From: Prillingera fragicola | Lineage: Eukaryota; Basidiomycota; Tremellomycetes; Trichosporonales; Trichosporonaceae | NCBI GenBank assembly: GCA_002335605.1 | Contig: BEDY01000010.1 | Coordinates: 310,001-374,000 of the forward strand | Length of the DNA stretch: 64,000 bases | Direction: 5' to 3' | Shown here: positions 44,238 to 55,914 of the stretch, piece by piece | Layout: each line of letters opens with the position of its first letter | Numbering within the stretch: the stretch's first letter is position 1 | Program-made: the position numbers and the translations under genes | Notes under the pieces: model-generated | Seen by the model: the letters and a program-made list of their open reading frames with translations, nothing else | Databases searched by the model: none | What the model was told of the DNA's origin: nothing

Positions 44238-46831
44238 GATGGCGATGGGAAGGTGAGTGAAATGCTGACTGTTCAACATGGGTTGTGGAACGTTATCTGG
44301 CCTGTTTTACGTAACCTCGCGGAAATGGCATTTCAGCTTGTGGCAGATATCAACGTGCAAGGCAGCGGCACCTGCGAACATTAGTCTGGCAATGGGCATG
44401 GCGGCATTGACCAATTACCCCTACTACTTGCTGTCTATTGCAAGCACCGCTCGTGGCTGACAGATCACGATGCAGCAAGCCTTATCAATGCAGAGAGTAC
44501 CCCTCACCAAGTCCAACGGCAACTCCGACTCGGCAGCTCCGTCCTAGGCACACAAAAAAACGCCACTGGGAACCTGCTCTGTCATCCCCTGCGCCAAGGT
44601 ACCGCGGAGAGCGCGGAGGTGATGCGCAGCCCACGCATACGATGGACTCGGTGGTGGTGGCATGCTCCCCCGTCCTGCTGCTCGGGCATGAACATGCTCG
44701 AGCTCGGTCCATTTCTCGGTGGGCAAGTGCGTGGGATACCCCGTTTCATTACGCATTCATCAGTAATTTCTTTCAACGGGCCGTGTCCTACGGAGTACGG
44801 GGGCCGACGGCAAGGGAGAAGAGTTGTAAAACCCGTTGGAAGCGGGTGTCACCAAATGTCAGCGTGCCTCAGCCAAGCACCAGCATCGGCTCAACTCTGG
44901 TTCTCTGGATAAATCGACATGATATGGCTGGCTATGGTGCTGACAGGACTTTTACTCCGTGAGTGCAATGTCTGTTGAATGGCCCGGCACCTTGCGCGAC
45001 GTTGCGCCATAGTGCAGAAGTCATTTGGCTGGCTGTACTATGCAGGGGCTGTGTCAAGTTGCACTGAATGCGCACGAAACGGCTGGCAGGCTGAGACACT
45101 GTGGACGTACGTGGCGGTTAGTTGCTCTCCGTTGGCCGTTGGGATGATCCTGCTCTTGACTCTGATAGCGGCAAGGTTCCATACAGTGTAGATGCAGCGA
45201 ATTCAAAGGGTTTTCGGTTCACGGCAGTGCGTACGAAACTCTTTTCTCTGACATTGTGATCTGATCGACAATATTGTGAGAGTTTTTAGGAACAGCAAGG
45301 AGGTACAGAGTTCAAAAGACATGGATCACGGAGAGAGGTACAGCGAGGTACAGAATGAGCCCGGCGCGAGCGAGCGTTGATGTATTGGCTCCAGGCACGG
45401 GGCGCACGCGCCTCCCAAACCTGTAGTCGCAGTCAAAACGTTGCTTCACCAGTGTTTTGAACATTTCACCCAACGGCCCGTTCACTCATGCACTCTTAAG
45501 TGATGCGCTTGGGGCAGGTACAAAGACATGTCGGCGAATGACTGTGCGCGAGGAGGGCAGGTGGGACGCAGTAGTGCAGCAAGCGGCCGAGATTGGAGTG
45601 CAGCCGAGCGAGCGAGTCTAGCTAGTTGCGGGGAGGGACCGTTAGCGCCATTGTGAGTTAAGGGCCAGGGTGGGAGGGTAGTCCAAATGAGTGGTGGTGA
45701 CGCGGTACCCACCTTGATCGAACGCATTCCGGGTGCTCTGAATTCAAAAATCACCAGGTGCAGCTACGCCGTGCAGGCCGGGATGCAGCAGGCATGCATG
45801 GGCAGCAGCAGCAGACGCAGCCAGCGAGGCCACCACCACCACCGACGAACGAACGCAAACCCTTCTCCCGTATAAAGCTAGTCAGGCACCACTCATCCTT
45901 TAGATTCCCTTTGGATCGCACCCTACCCCTTGGCAGGCGGCGCTAGGTCTCTCTGGCCCGTCTGCAGCGGCCTGCATGCCCATATGCCCACGAAGGCGGG
46001 CGGCGCGACGACGGCGGGCATGCGAGTCAAGTGTACCAGTGTTGCATGCAGCCTGGCCTAATTCGGGCGCCTTGACCCAGAAGCTAGGCAGGCCAGTGGT
46101 TTTAAACACAGGCTCGCCCCGAGCTAGACATGCACCCTCCCTCTGCTGCTCCCCTGCTCCCCCTGCCCCTTGCGGGGCTGAAAGTTAAGGAACGACACAC
46201 CACACTAGTACCACACCTGCCCTTTGCCAGAACCACTCCTCGACCACTGCATCCGACCGATGGCGCCGCGGACAACGACGACCCGTGATTATATGTATAC
46301 ACTGCACATGAATGGGTGCTGCACATCCCTCTCCTTTCCTTTTGCAGTCGCCCAATTTTTCGCGTTCGTTGGCCCGTCTCTTCCCAGCGACATTGCAGCG
46401 TCGACAGCACCCCCTCGCGCACACACATCACCAAGCCTAATCCGTCGCGCGGGAACCTATTTTTACACTGCCGGCACCATCACCCTGCCCTACCAACGAT
46501 TGTGGGACTGACGACCGCCAAACGCGCACTCGTCTTCGTCAGTGGAACTGGAGCGTGCAGCCTGGGGAACAACCCAGCGTTGGGCTCATTACGACCCAGT
46601 AGACTCTGTGCCGCTGTTGACTATTCGGCGCGCGCCGTGTGTCACTCTCGACCCCTCGATACCCAGTCACACTAGTTCTGATTGCTTGCGCGCGCAACCC
46701 AGATCAAGCGTCTAGCTCTTGTGCAGTCATACCTCCTACTGCAACATCTAATGCTATAAACCCCCATGGCACGGTAGGAACGGTCACGAAACGCCTTTTA
46801 CGACAAAAGCCTCTATCCAAACCGGCACGGC
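44238..46831. other. 2.6-kb gene-poor divergent region (Zn2Cys6 factor and arrestin-like gene)
   Basis: The longest stretch in the window without a supported gene. A TATAAAG element lies at 45871-45877, about 955 bp before the arrestin-like start codon, and could mark a distant promoter or a non-coding transcript. CAG- and CCA-rich simple repeats occur around 45785-45845. Open segments (for example 44438-44962 plus) have no domain or splice support. No tRNA or other RNA gene was recognised. Confidence 0.5.
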
Positions 46832-48760
46832 ATGATAGACTTTAAAGTTACATCCAAGAATGGCAATGTAGCTCGGTTCTTTCCCCACACCGGTGAGTTG
46901 TGTCCCTTGACTAGCACTAGTCCAAACGCTGACAGCGGTCCAGGCTACTTTGGTGTTACCCCAGTCGTTGTGGCGGGCACACTCCACACCCACCTTTTGA
47001 ATGACGAACCCCTCAATGTGCGATCCGTCGAGGTCGGCATTCGGTGCATAGAGGTACGCGAAAGCGGCCCACTTCGCTCGTCCCGGGAACACGTTCTCTA
47101 CCAGACAAGTTCCCTGGCCTGGACTCCCCCGACTGGAGCAGAAGAGCAGGCCATTGGTAACTGGGATTGCCCTTTCAAGGTCGTTGTGCCACCGGAAGCA
47201 GCCGAGTTCGCACGCAGCTCGCAAACCACTCGAGAGTGGCGCGTTCGATGGAAGCTAGATGTCATTGTCAATCACAAGCCCATTGCATATGTGGGCGACT
47301 GCATTGCACGCGCCTACGACATTAGGCTTTACGATCACCGCACCCCCACAACCTCGCTCCCTTCCCCGCCTTCGGGGTGGACTTTGGGCTCTGGCTCAAC
47401 AGCCACAGGCGTCTTCCTCACCCCTCCGACTGGCGTCTATGGTCCCTTGGACACTATCGACCTGTCATTTTCTGCTCAGCCTCATGACCCATCAACGATT
47501 GTTCGAAAGACTCGCGTCACCCTTGACCGCCGAATGGAGCTCTTTGACGCCAAGGGGTCGTCGAGAAGTTCGTCGCCCTCCCGGGATGAAGGCAACCCGT
47601 CAAAATCGTCTCGCATTTCCACTCTGTTTGGGCGAGGCGTCTCCCCCCGTCGCTCGACGCCAAGTGGACCAGGCGCGGACAACGAGTCCCGCACCATTGT
47701 CTCCCGCATTGTTGAAGGCAATGGCGACTTGTCGTCAACCAGCGCCAACGGAACTTGCTGGACTCGAGCATCCGTGAACTTGCCTGGTCGTGGCGTGCGG
47801 TGGGATGTTGGCGAGACGCAAACGACAGACTTGGTCACCGTGACCTTTGAATTGCGCGTAAAAGTCACAGTCCAGACTCGCAAAGGCACTCTGAAAGAGC
47901 TGTCATCGGATACCGTCCCTGTCACAATTGTGGCGTCCACTGCCGCAGAGCGCTCTGCCGCTCAAGAGGCGTCGTCGACACAACCCGTCCGCTACTCGAA
48001 GCGCAAGTACGGCTCGCAGGGCATGTTCCTCCACCGGGCGCAGGAGACGGATGTGCAATCGATTTTGCGCAAAGAGGAGCTCGACGACGGGCTGCACGCG
48101 TCCGTCTCCTTTGCAACCCCGTCTACGACACCTCCCCCGTGCTTTGTTGTCGACGATGACGCCTTGGGCGGTGATGCCGAGAGGAACGACTCTCTCAGCC
48201 CCATATCAATGGCGTCAACAGTCTCGTCGTCGCGAAGAGTCTCCCTCCCTCCCATTCAGGCCTTCTTTTCCTCACCGTACCCATCCTCCACACCGTCCCC
48301 AAGTGTTGACCACGAGGGGCATTACCACCAGGAAGCCGATTATTCTGTTGGTGGTGGAGGGCGTCGCATCTCGACTACGACCAGCGATGAGGAAGATCTC
48401 CAACCGCTTCGGTCGCGTCCAAAGCTGTACATGCGCGCTCACGACGTCTCCATTGGGCACGATGTCCGATCCCCACTGGTGCTGGCATCTCGCCCCCATG
48501 GTCGGGCACGGCCTGCACTCCCATCACTCGATGCCCTTGGCCTCGGCTTGCCACATGTACCGGAGGACAACACCCATGCCTCCAGGCAAAGGCCGCGCAC
48601 GGCGCCGGCTTTCGGTGTCTACGCCGCCAAATCCCCCACTCCTCCTGGCGGATCTTCGTCTGCTACCAAACGCCCGGCAAGCTCTGGAGGACTTACTAGC
48701 TTTGCCTTTGTGGTCCCTCAGCCTCCTACCTGCGAAGGCGCACCCGCTCAGAGACTTTGA
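46832..48760 (+). CDS. Arrestin-like protein (arrestin N-domain, trafficking adaptor type)
   Basis: About 625 aa. The first exon is MIDFKVTSKNGNVARFFPHT; a 51-nt intron (46893-46943) in frame and without stop is inferred from its GTGAGT donor, CTGAC branch and CAG acceptor. The arrestin N-fold follows: YFGVTPVVVAGTLHTHLL, LNVRSVEVGIRCIEVRES, the segment NWDCPFKVVVPPEAAEF and REWRVRWKLDVIVNHKP. A C-terminal beta-domain contains RKTRVTLDRRMELFD and LVTVTFELRVKVTVQTR. The last 230 residues are Ser/Pro-rich and disordered. No PPxY motif was found, so direct Rsp5 binding of the usual ART type is not supported. Stop TGA is 48758-48760. Confidence 0.78.
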   Translation: MIDFKVTSKNGNVARFFPHTGELCPLTSTSPNADSGPGYFGVTPVVVAGTLHTHLLNDEPLNVRSVEVGIRCIEVRESGPLRSSREHVLYQTSSLAWTPPTGAEEQAIGNWDCPFKVVVPPEAAEFARSSQTTREWRVRWKLDVIVNHKPIAYVGDCIARAYDIRLYDHRTPTTSLPSPPSGWTLGSGSTATGVFLTPPTGVYGPLDTIDLSFSAQPHDPSTIVRKTRVTLDRRMELFDAKGSSRSSSPSRDEGNPSKSSRISTLFGRGVSPRRSTPSGPGADNESRTIVSRIVEGNGDLSSTSANGTCWTRASVNLPGRGVRWDVGETQTTDLVTVTFELRVKVTVQTRKGTLKELSSDTVPVTIVASTAAERSAAQEASSTQPVRYSKRKYGSQGMFLHRAQETDVQSILRKEELDDGLHASVSFATPSTTPPPCFVVDDDALGGDAERNDSLSPISMASTVSSSRRVSLPPIQAFFSSPYPSSTPSPSVDHEGHYHQEADYSVGGGGRRISTTTSDEEDLQPLRSRPKLYMRAHDVSIGHDVRSPLVLASRPHGRARPALPSLDALGLGLPHVPEDNTHASRQRPRTAPAFGVYAAKSPTPPGGSSSATKRPASSGGLTSFAFVVPQPPTCEGAPAQRL

Positions 48761-49109
48761 ACACCTGCGAGCATTTTCAGCCCAGACTGCCCTATAGACC
48801 TTAGACCCGACTTCACTGTCGGTTTCCCTTTTTTTCCATCCTGTACACCATTCCCTCCACACCAGGCGTCTGGTAAGCTGTTTCTTGTTGACTGCTACCA
48901 CTTTGCCCCCAAACCTTGTCACGTAGCACTATCATCCTGCATGTATCACAATTGCATTATTTTGCCACACCCAGCACGAGGTACTAAGCTGTATTTTGCT
49001 TCCGTTCGTGCTGACTACTCTTTGCCACTGACCATTGACTGGTTCGTTCGACTTTCTCCTCATTATCACAATCGCTTATTCCACGCCGCTCTAGGCCAAA
49101 ATTCAAGGC
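48761..49109. other. Intergenic, arrestin-like gene to NBP35
   Basis: About 350 bp between two plus-strand genes. The stretch 49040-49100 before NBP35 is pyrimidine-rich. Nothing further was seen. Confidence 0.5.
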
Positions 49110-50210
49110 ATGAGCAGCTTTGAGAATCTCAGTCTATCGCCCCGCGCCGTAGCCGTCGCCAACGGCGCACCCAACGGGGCTGCGAATGGAAACGGCGCAA
49201 CCAATGGCCACACCAATGGAGCCGAGCGCGCCGACAACATTCCGGAGGATGCCCCAGAGCACTGTCCTGTGAGTATATCTATCATGGAGTTGCGCTAAAC
49301 TCTCCAGGGACCGGAATCCCAGGACGCAGGCAAGGCCGATGCTTGCGATGGCTGCCCAAACCAGTCCGTGTGCGCCGAAGGTCTCAAGGGCCCCGACCCC
49401 GACTTGCCGCTTATCCGTGAACGCATGGCAGGTGTGCGGCGCAAGATTCTCGTGCTGTCCGGTAAAGGTGGTGTAGGGAAGAGCACGTTTACGGCTGCGC
49501 TGGGCTGGGCGTTGGCCGCCGACGAAGACTTGCAGACGGGCATCATGGATGTCGACATCTGTGGACCGTCGATTCCCCTTCTTACCGGCCTCGACAAGGC
49601 CACGGTGCACACGAGCGCCGAGGGCTGGTCGCCTGCATACGCGACCGACAATCTCGCAGTTATGAGCATTGGCTTCCTGTTGCCGTCCGCAGCAGACGCT
49701 GTCATTTGGCGAGGACCTCGCAAGAACGGTCTTATCAAGCAGTTTCTCAAGGATGTCGCATGGGGAGACCTCGACTATCTTGTCGTCGACACACCGCCCG
49801 GCACCAGCGATGAGCATCTTTCAGTGGTGCAGTACCTGGCCGAGGCTGGCATCGACGGCGCCGTACTCGTGACAACCCCGCAGGAAGTCGCTCTTCAAGA
49901 TGTGCGCAAGGAGCTGGACTTTTGCAAAAAGGTCGGTCTGCCCGTCCTCGGCTTGGTAGAGAACATGTCTGGCTTTGTGTGCCCCAGCTGCAAGGGAGAG
50001 AGCCAGATCTTTGCCCCGACCACTGGAGGTGCCGACGCCATGGGCAAGGAGTTGGGCATCGAAGTCTTGGGAAAGATCCCTCTGGACCCGCGCATCGGAG
50101 CGCTTTGCGATCAAGGCGAGAGCTTCCTGGACGCTTACCCAGACTCGCCTGCCACTGCTGCCTACCTGGACATTGTGCAGCGTATTCGCGAAAAGCTCGG
50201 CGACGAGTGA
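49110..50210 (+). CDS. NBP35: Cytosolic Fe-S cluster assembly factor NBP35 (NUBP1)
   Basis: It is a P-loop scaffold of the CIA machinery that builds [4Fe-4S] clusters for cytosolic and nuclear proteins, working with Cfd1. Two exons give about 338 aa. The N-terminal cluster-binding motif C-x13-C-x2-C-x5-C is complete only after splicing: HCP lies in exon 1, then [20 protein letters not shown] and VC in exon 2. The deviant Walker A is [18 protein letters not shown] and [12 protein letters not shown] follow, with the C-terminal CPSC pair that holds the bridging cluster in the dimer. The linker before the cluster motif is Asn/Gly/Ala-rich. Stop TGA is 50208-50210. Fit to the family is excellent. 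Confidence 0.97.
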
Positions 50211-50467
50211 AGGGGTCGTTGATGAGCATTAGACGAGTGTTGTATCCCATAGCCATGCATGATTTAGCATTCCTCGTTAGCAACAATATTTATGCTCATC
50301 AACAGATTACATATATACATCAAGGTGAGAAACACAGTCATGAATTAACGTGTACGCGATCATGGGGTGGTGTATTGCTTATAGACGGAGAGCGGTCGGC
50401 CTTCCAACCCACACTCATGGAATCCTAGCTGCAGGTACCCTGCGCACCTGCCCGTCTCCTACCCCCT

Positions 50468-53461
50468 CTACTCGCTCAAGTCGACACCCTGGAGCAGGCC
50501 ACCGCGGTCATTGCGCTCCATGGCGCGCATCGAACGGCCAAACCAACCCTCCGTCTTGACGCGAATGTTCTCGTACAGAGGAGGGCCGGGAATGTCGGTT
50601 GCCGCCTGCGACTCACTTTCCATCTCGTCGATGCTGTCGCGCCGCTGCTGGAAGCTGGCTGGTTTGCGTGCGTTGAGCGCGATCGAGCCATCGGCCTTGC
50701 GGCCGATACCTGGCATAGCTGCAGAGCCCATGAGCGTCGTGAAACTAGACGCCACGCCGCCAGACTCGCCATCGATATCACTGCCAGGGGAGACAGAGTT
50801 CTCGCCGGGAGGCACAAAGCCATCCCGGCCTCCACGAGTGTCGACCGACAGACCCTTGCCCATCTTGGAGATTCGCGAGTTCCATCGGGTGTTCGAGTTG
50901 CTGGCACCGTCGAACGGGTTGGAGGCGATCGGCTTCTTGACATCGGCTTCTTCGATCTCGGCCGCAACGTCGTTGGCGACAAAGGGGTAAAGACGAGCAA
51001 GGTCAGACTGGGTGTTACGGCAGTACTCTTGGCAACCGCGCGCACGCATGAGCATTGTCTGCGACTTGGTGAACAGGTTGTAAGGGGTGTAAACGAAAGG
51101 AGGAGGAGGCTTGTCCGAGTCGGCACGGCCCGAACGGACACCGGGGGCCTGCACACCAGAGGCGCGGGACTGGACCGGGGTGATGCGAGCCTCAGGCGCG
51201 CCCAGAACCACCTCGAGCATGATCATCTGCGCGGGGACCTTGTCATCGTTGTCCGAAATGGGCAAGTCAAGAATCTCTGGCGACAGACGAGCAGTTGACT
51301 GGAGGTCCGGCCAGCAACGAAGAGCCGTGGTGAGGGCCTCGATGGCGACCGCAATGGCAGCTTGGAATTCGTAAAGGGTTTCATCGAGCGAGAGCTGCGA
51401 CTCGTTGTCTGAAGCCTCGGCCTCTTGGACAGCGTCGTTGCATTTGCGAAGAACTTCGCCCATGCTCAAGTTGGCGCATTCGCGAACAAACTGTCGCATT
51501 GGTTGAGTTAGCGGGTAGCCGACGTCTGGCAGGCGGTAGGCAGGAATCTGGTGACGCGCAAAGTTGTAGACGAGGACATCCAGACCGGCGTCCAAAGCGG
51601 GGCGAACACCGAACAGACCGAGGTAGGCGCCCCCAGCCTGGACGACGGGACGAGTACCGCGCTTGGCGTAGGTCTTGCAAGCAGAAAGGAAGACGTCCAT
51701 CTCCTGCTTGGAGACGCCCATGTTGTCTGCAAGGGTCTTGGAGAAGAAACGAGTTTCCGTCAGACGGTAGCCGCGCGAGAGGTACGAGTCAATGTTGTCA
51801 TTAGACGCGCCGACGGGCTTGTCGAGACCGGGCAGGTCGTGCGATGCGGGGGCACCGTTGCCGATTGTGCGAACAATGAAGAGCATGACACCCTCAGAGG
51901 TGTGGAGGTGGAGGGTGATACCGTGAATAGAGCTCTCATCGTCCGGCTTGGCCGCCTTTTCATTGTCGGCCTTGTCGGCAGGCGACTGCAGACGAGTACC
52001 GGTAGTAAGAACGCGGTCAAACATGACGCCAAGCGACTCGACCGAGAGATCAAGCTGGTGTGCAAGCAAAACACAAGCCTCAACGAAACGGGAGCGGAAG
52101 AGGAGCTGCTCCCAGGTTGAGCGGTTCATGCTGCGGTCAGAGGTAGGAGGAGCAGCCTCGCCCTTTTTGCCACGGGTGGAAATGTCGCGCAGAATGCGAG
52201 GCACGAAAGGCGTGATGACCGACCAGTTGAAGGATAGCTGGTACAGCCACTGGAAAGTCGGGCGACGGGGGTCGAGCTCTCCCAGAACGCGCGAAAGGTC
52301 TGCGTCGGTCTGAATGATCTGAATGGGAATAGTACCGTCGTGGCGCACGAGAAGCTTGCCAGTCTGGTCAAAGGCAGCGCTGGCGACGACAATGTGACGA
52401 GCCTTCTGGCGAATGTCGCGACGCACGAGGTAGTCGGCAATGGCAATGACAACCGACAACAGAATAATACAGCCGCACATGACCGAAATGGCAATAGTCA
52501 GACGGTTTGCCTGGTCCTGTCCTTTCAGGAGCCTGATGGCATCCTGAGGCTGAAGGTTGGAGGAGACCATGTACGAGGCGCCACCGAGACCGAGGTAGTG
52601 CATACTGAGGACTGTTAGACGACAATGACAGCGAAGATGGTCCCAAACTCACCCGCACACGGCCACAGCGAGAGACAGGGCACAGGCACAGCGCTTCCAG
52701 AAAGAGTCCTGCCACTGGTCACGCAAACGGAAGAAAAGACCAAGAGCGACAGTCGCCGCCAAGCACGCGAGGATGAGCGAGAAGACGACGGTAACAGCGG
52801 TGTAATGGGCTTGGAACTGCGGCATCTTGAACGCAGCCGAGTAGTGCATGAGACCAACTTTGATTGTCAGCATCCTTGTCGACCATTTAACTCACTGGTC
52901 AGGCCGACAGTGATACCTGAGACCAGACCACGCCACCAGATAAACTCGCTCTCGGAGGCGATAAACCAGAAGGCAAATGAGGTAGCAACGAGGGGGACCA
53001 GCAGCGATAGCACTGTCATTCCCGCAGAGAACTGGACCCTGTCAGCAACGCCGCTTGAAAGGCCTTGAAAGCGAAAGACTAACCGTGAGGTACCAAGTGA
53101 GACCGTCTCCTGCGCGAAGACGAATACTGATCATGCTGACGAAGTGCATTCCCCACACGGCGACGGCAGAAAAGCACACTGCGGCCAGGAGGAGGAAGGC
53201 AAGGTTTCGGAAACCACGCGAAGAGGTACGACGTCCGAGAACGAGGAGGGTCGCATAGGAACCGAGAATAGAGACGAGGATTGATGCAACGAGGACACCG
53301 ACTTGAGGACGAATGGGGACAGCACGCTGAGTCTCAGCGTACCACATGGCCGTGTCAATGTTGTCTGTGCATGTCAGTTTTACTCGCTTGCTCTAAAACT
53401 CACAGTTGTCCCATGCTACGGCATCGGACGTCGTCGGTGGTGTGGGCATTGGCGAAGACAT
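50468..53461 (-). CDS. MHYT-domain seven-helix membrane protein without a recognised output domain
   Basis: About 950 aa. Three MHYT motifs lie at helix ends: WGMHFVSM, LMHYSAA and CGMHYLGLGG, each separated by about two hydrophobic helices. This makes the seven-helix MHYT sensor fold, proposed to bind metal and sense gas or copper. The remaining 650 cytosolic residues include KARHIVVASAAFDQTGKLLV, FQWLYQLSFNWSVITPFV and FVEACVLLAHQLDLSVESLG. No kinase, GGDEF or EAL domain is visible, which differs from bacterial MHYT proteins. Four introns in the membrane part are inferred. Start ATG is 53459-53461 and stop TAG 50468-50470. The function in fungi is unknown to me. Confidence 0.8.
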
Positions 53462-55914
53462 GGTGCTTGGGGTGGCTTTGAGCCAAGAGAGTCTGCAGGT
53501 TAGGAACGAATGTCAAAGAGGCTAGAAAATGTTGGGCATGCACAGAACGAGGACGCTGGATGTTTGAACGAGAAGAACAAGAAGAGTGGGCTTGCTGTTG
53601 CGACAAAGGATGCGCTAGGTTGCAGGGACCGGTACCGCTGCGGCGTGACCTGCGATCTCGGTGGCAAGCAGAGCAAGCCCAGGGGGGCCCAGTGAAGAAG
53701 ATGGAACAGCAGCGTCGACCTGGCAGAGGGCCAGACGAAAGGGCATGTGCGTGGTTGCAAGATGGGCGCAAGAGTCAAAGGACATCTGTTTGGCAGAGGG
53801 CAAGCAACAAACAGATGGTCTCGACGCCAGCTGCGCAGACAGCTCCCGCTGTGTTGGGCAGAGTGGCCAGCTGTCTTTACCCTGGGCAGCAAGGCATGGC
53901 CGTTACCCCGCACTAATCTGCATGGTGCATGGGATGCACGGGGGTAGGCGTCGACCAGCGTCAGAGTGGCCTGCGCTCTCATTGCGACATGCCCAGCTTT
54001 GCGCGCGTGTGTGTGCGTAGGAAGGCGAGCACACGGAAGAGGACACGCAGAATGGTGGGCGATCAACCCACCCTGTGTGCGAACACGCACAGGCCACGGA
54101 CGATCAATCTGGATAACAACCAACCCTTGCCCTTGCAGACCTGCCTGCGCACATGCCGCCGCTGTCCCTCCAGACCTCCACGCCATCGATAGCCAAGAGC
54201 CGTCGTGCACGGAGCCAGCCGTGCCCAGCAGAGAAAGATTTCAACTCACCGCTTACAAAATGTACAGTCTTCAAAGCGTGGCCGGGGTTGGGGGGTCGAG
54301 CAAACAGAGAGAGCGAAACGGAAAAGAGGTCGGTGGTCGCTGGCTCGCCGTGTGTCGATTTTGTGTGTCGAACAAGAGTTGAGCAAGAGGCAAATGGCAA
54401 TGGCAATGGCAATGGATGGGGCAAAGGAAACGGTGCTGCCGCCAACGAGACGAAACCCCAGGCTGCTACGATTCCCACCTTCTGGCCTTCTGGACGCGTT
54501 GCCTGGATCAGAACTGCTGGTGCTGCTGCTGCCTCCGAACGGCGGTAGCTGTTAGCTGCTGGCCAGCCTTGGGCGGTTGAGCGTCTGCCAGTCCATCTCG
54601 TATTCTGTCCCGTTTTTGGCGGCGGCAGAGGGGCGCCGTGCACAGAAGTTGGCAGACTGAGCCGTGGGGGGTGACTACTTTCAGGGTCCTAACTCAAAAT
54701 AGTGACCCTGATCGCTCCCCGGAGCCTCAACAACGAGAGCCTGTTTCCCTGAAGAATCCCTGGGGCCTGTCGCCTACTGCCTTTGTTGAAAAGGTGCATT
54801 CAAACCTACAGCAACTACAGCCGCCGTGGTTTCATGCCCCGGCCATGTTAAGCTCTGTTCTTTGCATCGTTGCATGCTCACCAAACATGTGGCTACTGTC
54901 ACGGCGCGACGCGGCAATTGCGGGGACGACTCTCTTTTCTTGCGACAAGGAACAAAGAAAACCTGCATCTCACTTTTCGGCCAAGGAGGTACTGCCGTTG
55001 CTGCCGTTGCATGGCCCTTTGGCCGTCCGACCGTCTTGCGCTTTTCTGTCATGAATCTCTCAGAAGAGCCTTCATAGGCGCCCTTTCGGCGCCACCATTC
55101 ATCCCGCCATTGCCGCGGACCGGTACTTCGGGCTATACGTTGCGGCGGCATCGAATGCCTCGTACACAGGTGCAAGAGTGTCGGCCGGGCACCCCTGAGC
55201 AATCGCTGTCAAAAAGAAGCCACTGATCCATCGCATGGGCTGTTCGGGATCGGCTATCGGCGGCGCGTGCCACACCACACCGCACCGCGTGTCAGCGCAT
55301 GGAACAATTCGGGCTGCGCTCAACTCTCGATCATTTTATTCTGTGATTCAAAAGACTTGCAATTGCTGGCCCAGCTGGCAAGAGACCGAAGTTGATGGAT
55401 GCTCCATTCCCCATCGGACCCTGGATCGATTACTACCTCTATCTCATGCCGGCTCATGGAACGACGCACGCACGCCGCAAATATACGCGGAGCGGCGCTG
55501 TTCTGCGCCAGTCGCCCGTGGCCATGTCGTAAACCCGTATCAACGATCTACGATCAACCTGCCTTGACGATAGATGTCCTTCAGCGTGTTGTCCCTCCTG
55601 TACGGCACTGCTGGCGCGCCCCGCTTATTTCCTTTTATTATGTTGTTACTTTGAGTACTGCTGTCGTAATGTGTCAATTTCTCCATGCGCGTACATAAAT
55701 CTATCAGACATGCTGCTAACAATGGATTGCTGAGCAGTCACGTCGTGATTAAAAGTGTGTAGCTGATCGGTCCAGCCTCCTATCCACAGGACTGCAGCGA
55801 CCAAGGCATGGGACTCGGCATGACCGGCATCACCGGCATCCCCGTCCCACGAGTCTCTTGTTGGCCTTGTTGGCTCCGTCTCGCTGCCAAGACGCCTCGG
55901 AGAACAGGCTACGC
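53462..55914. other. 2.45-kb gene-poor region upstream of the MHYT gene
   Basis: No supported gene. A short minus-strand frame at 55099-55323 (with RWISGFFLTAIAQGCPAD) begins with TTG and lacks splice or family support. Repeated GGCAAT hexamers (54395-54415) lie on the plus strand. The left part should contain the MHYT promoter and 5' UTR. Confidence 0.5.
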
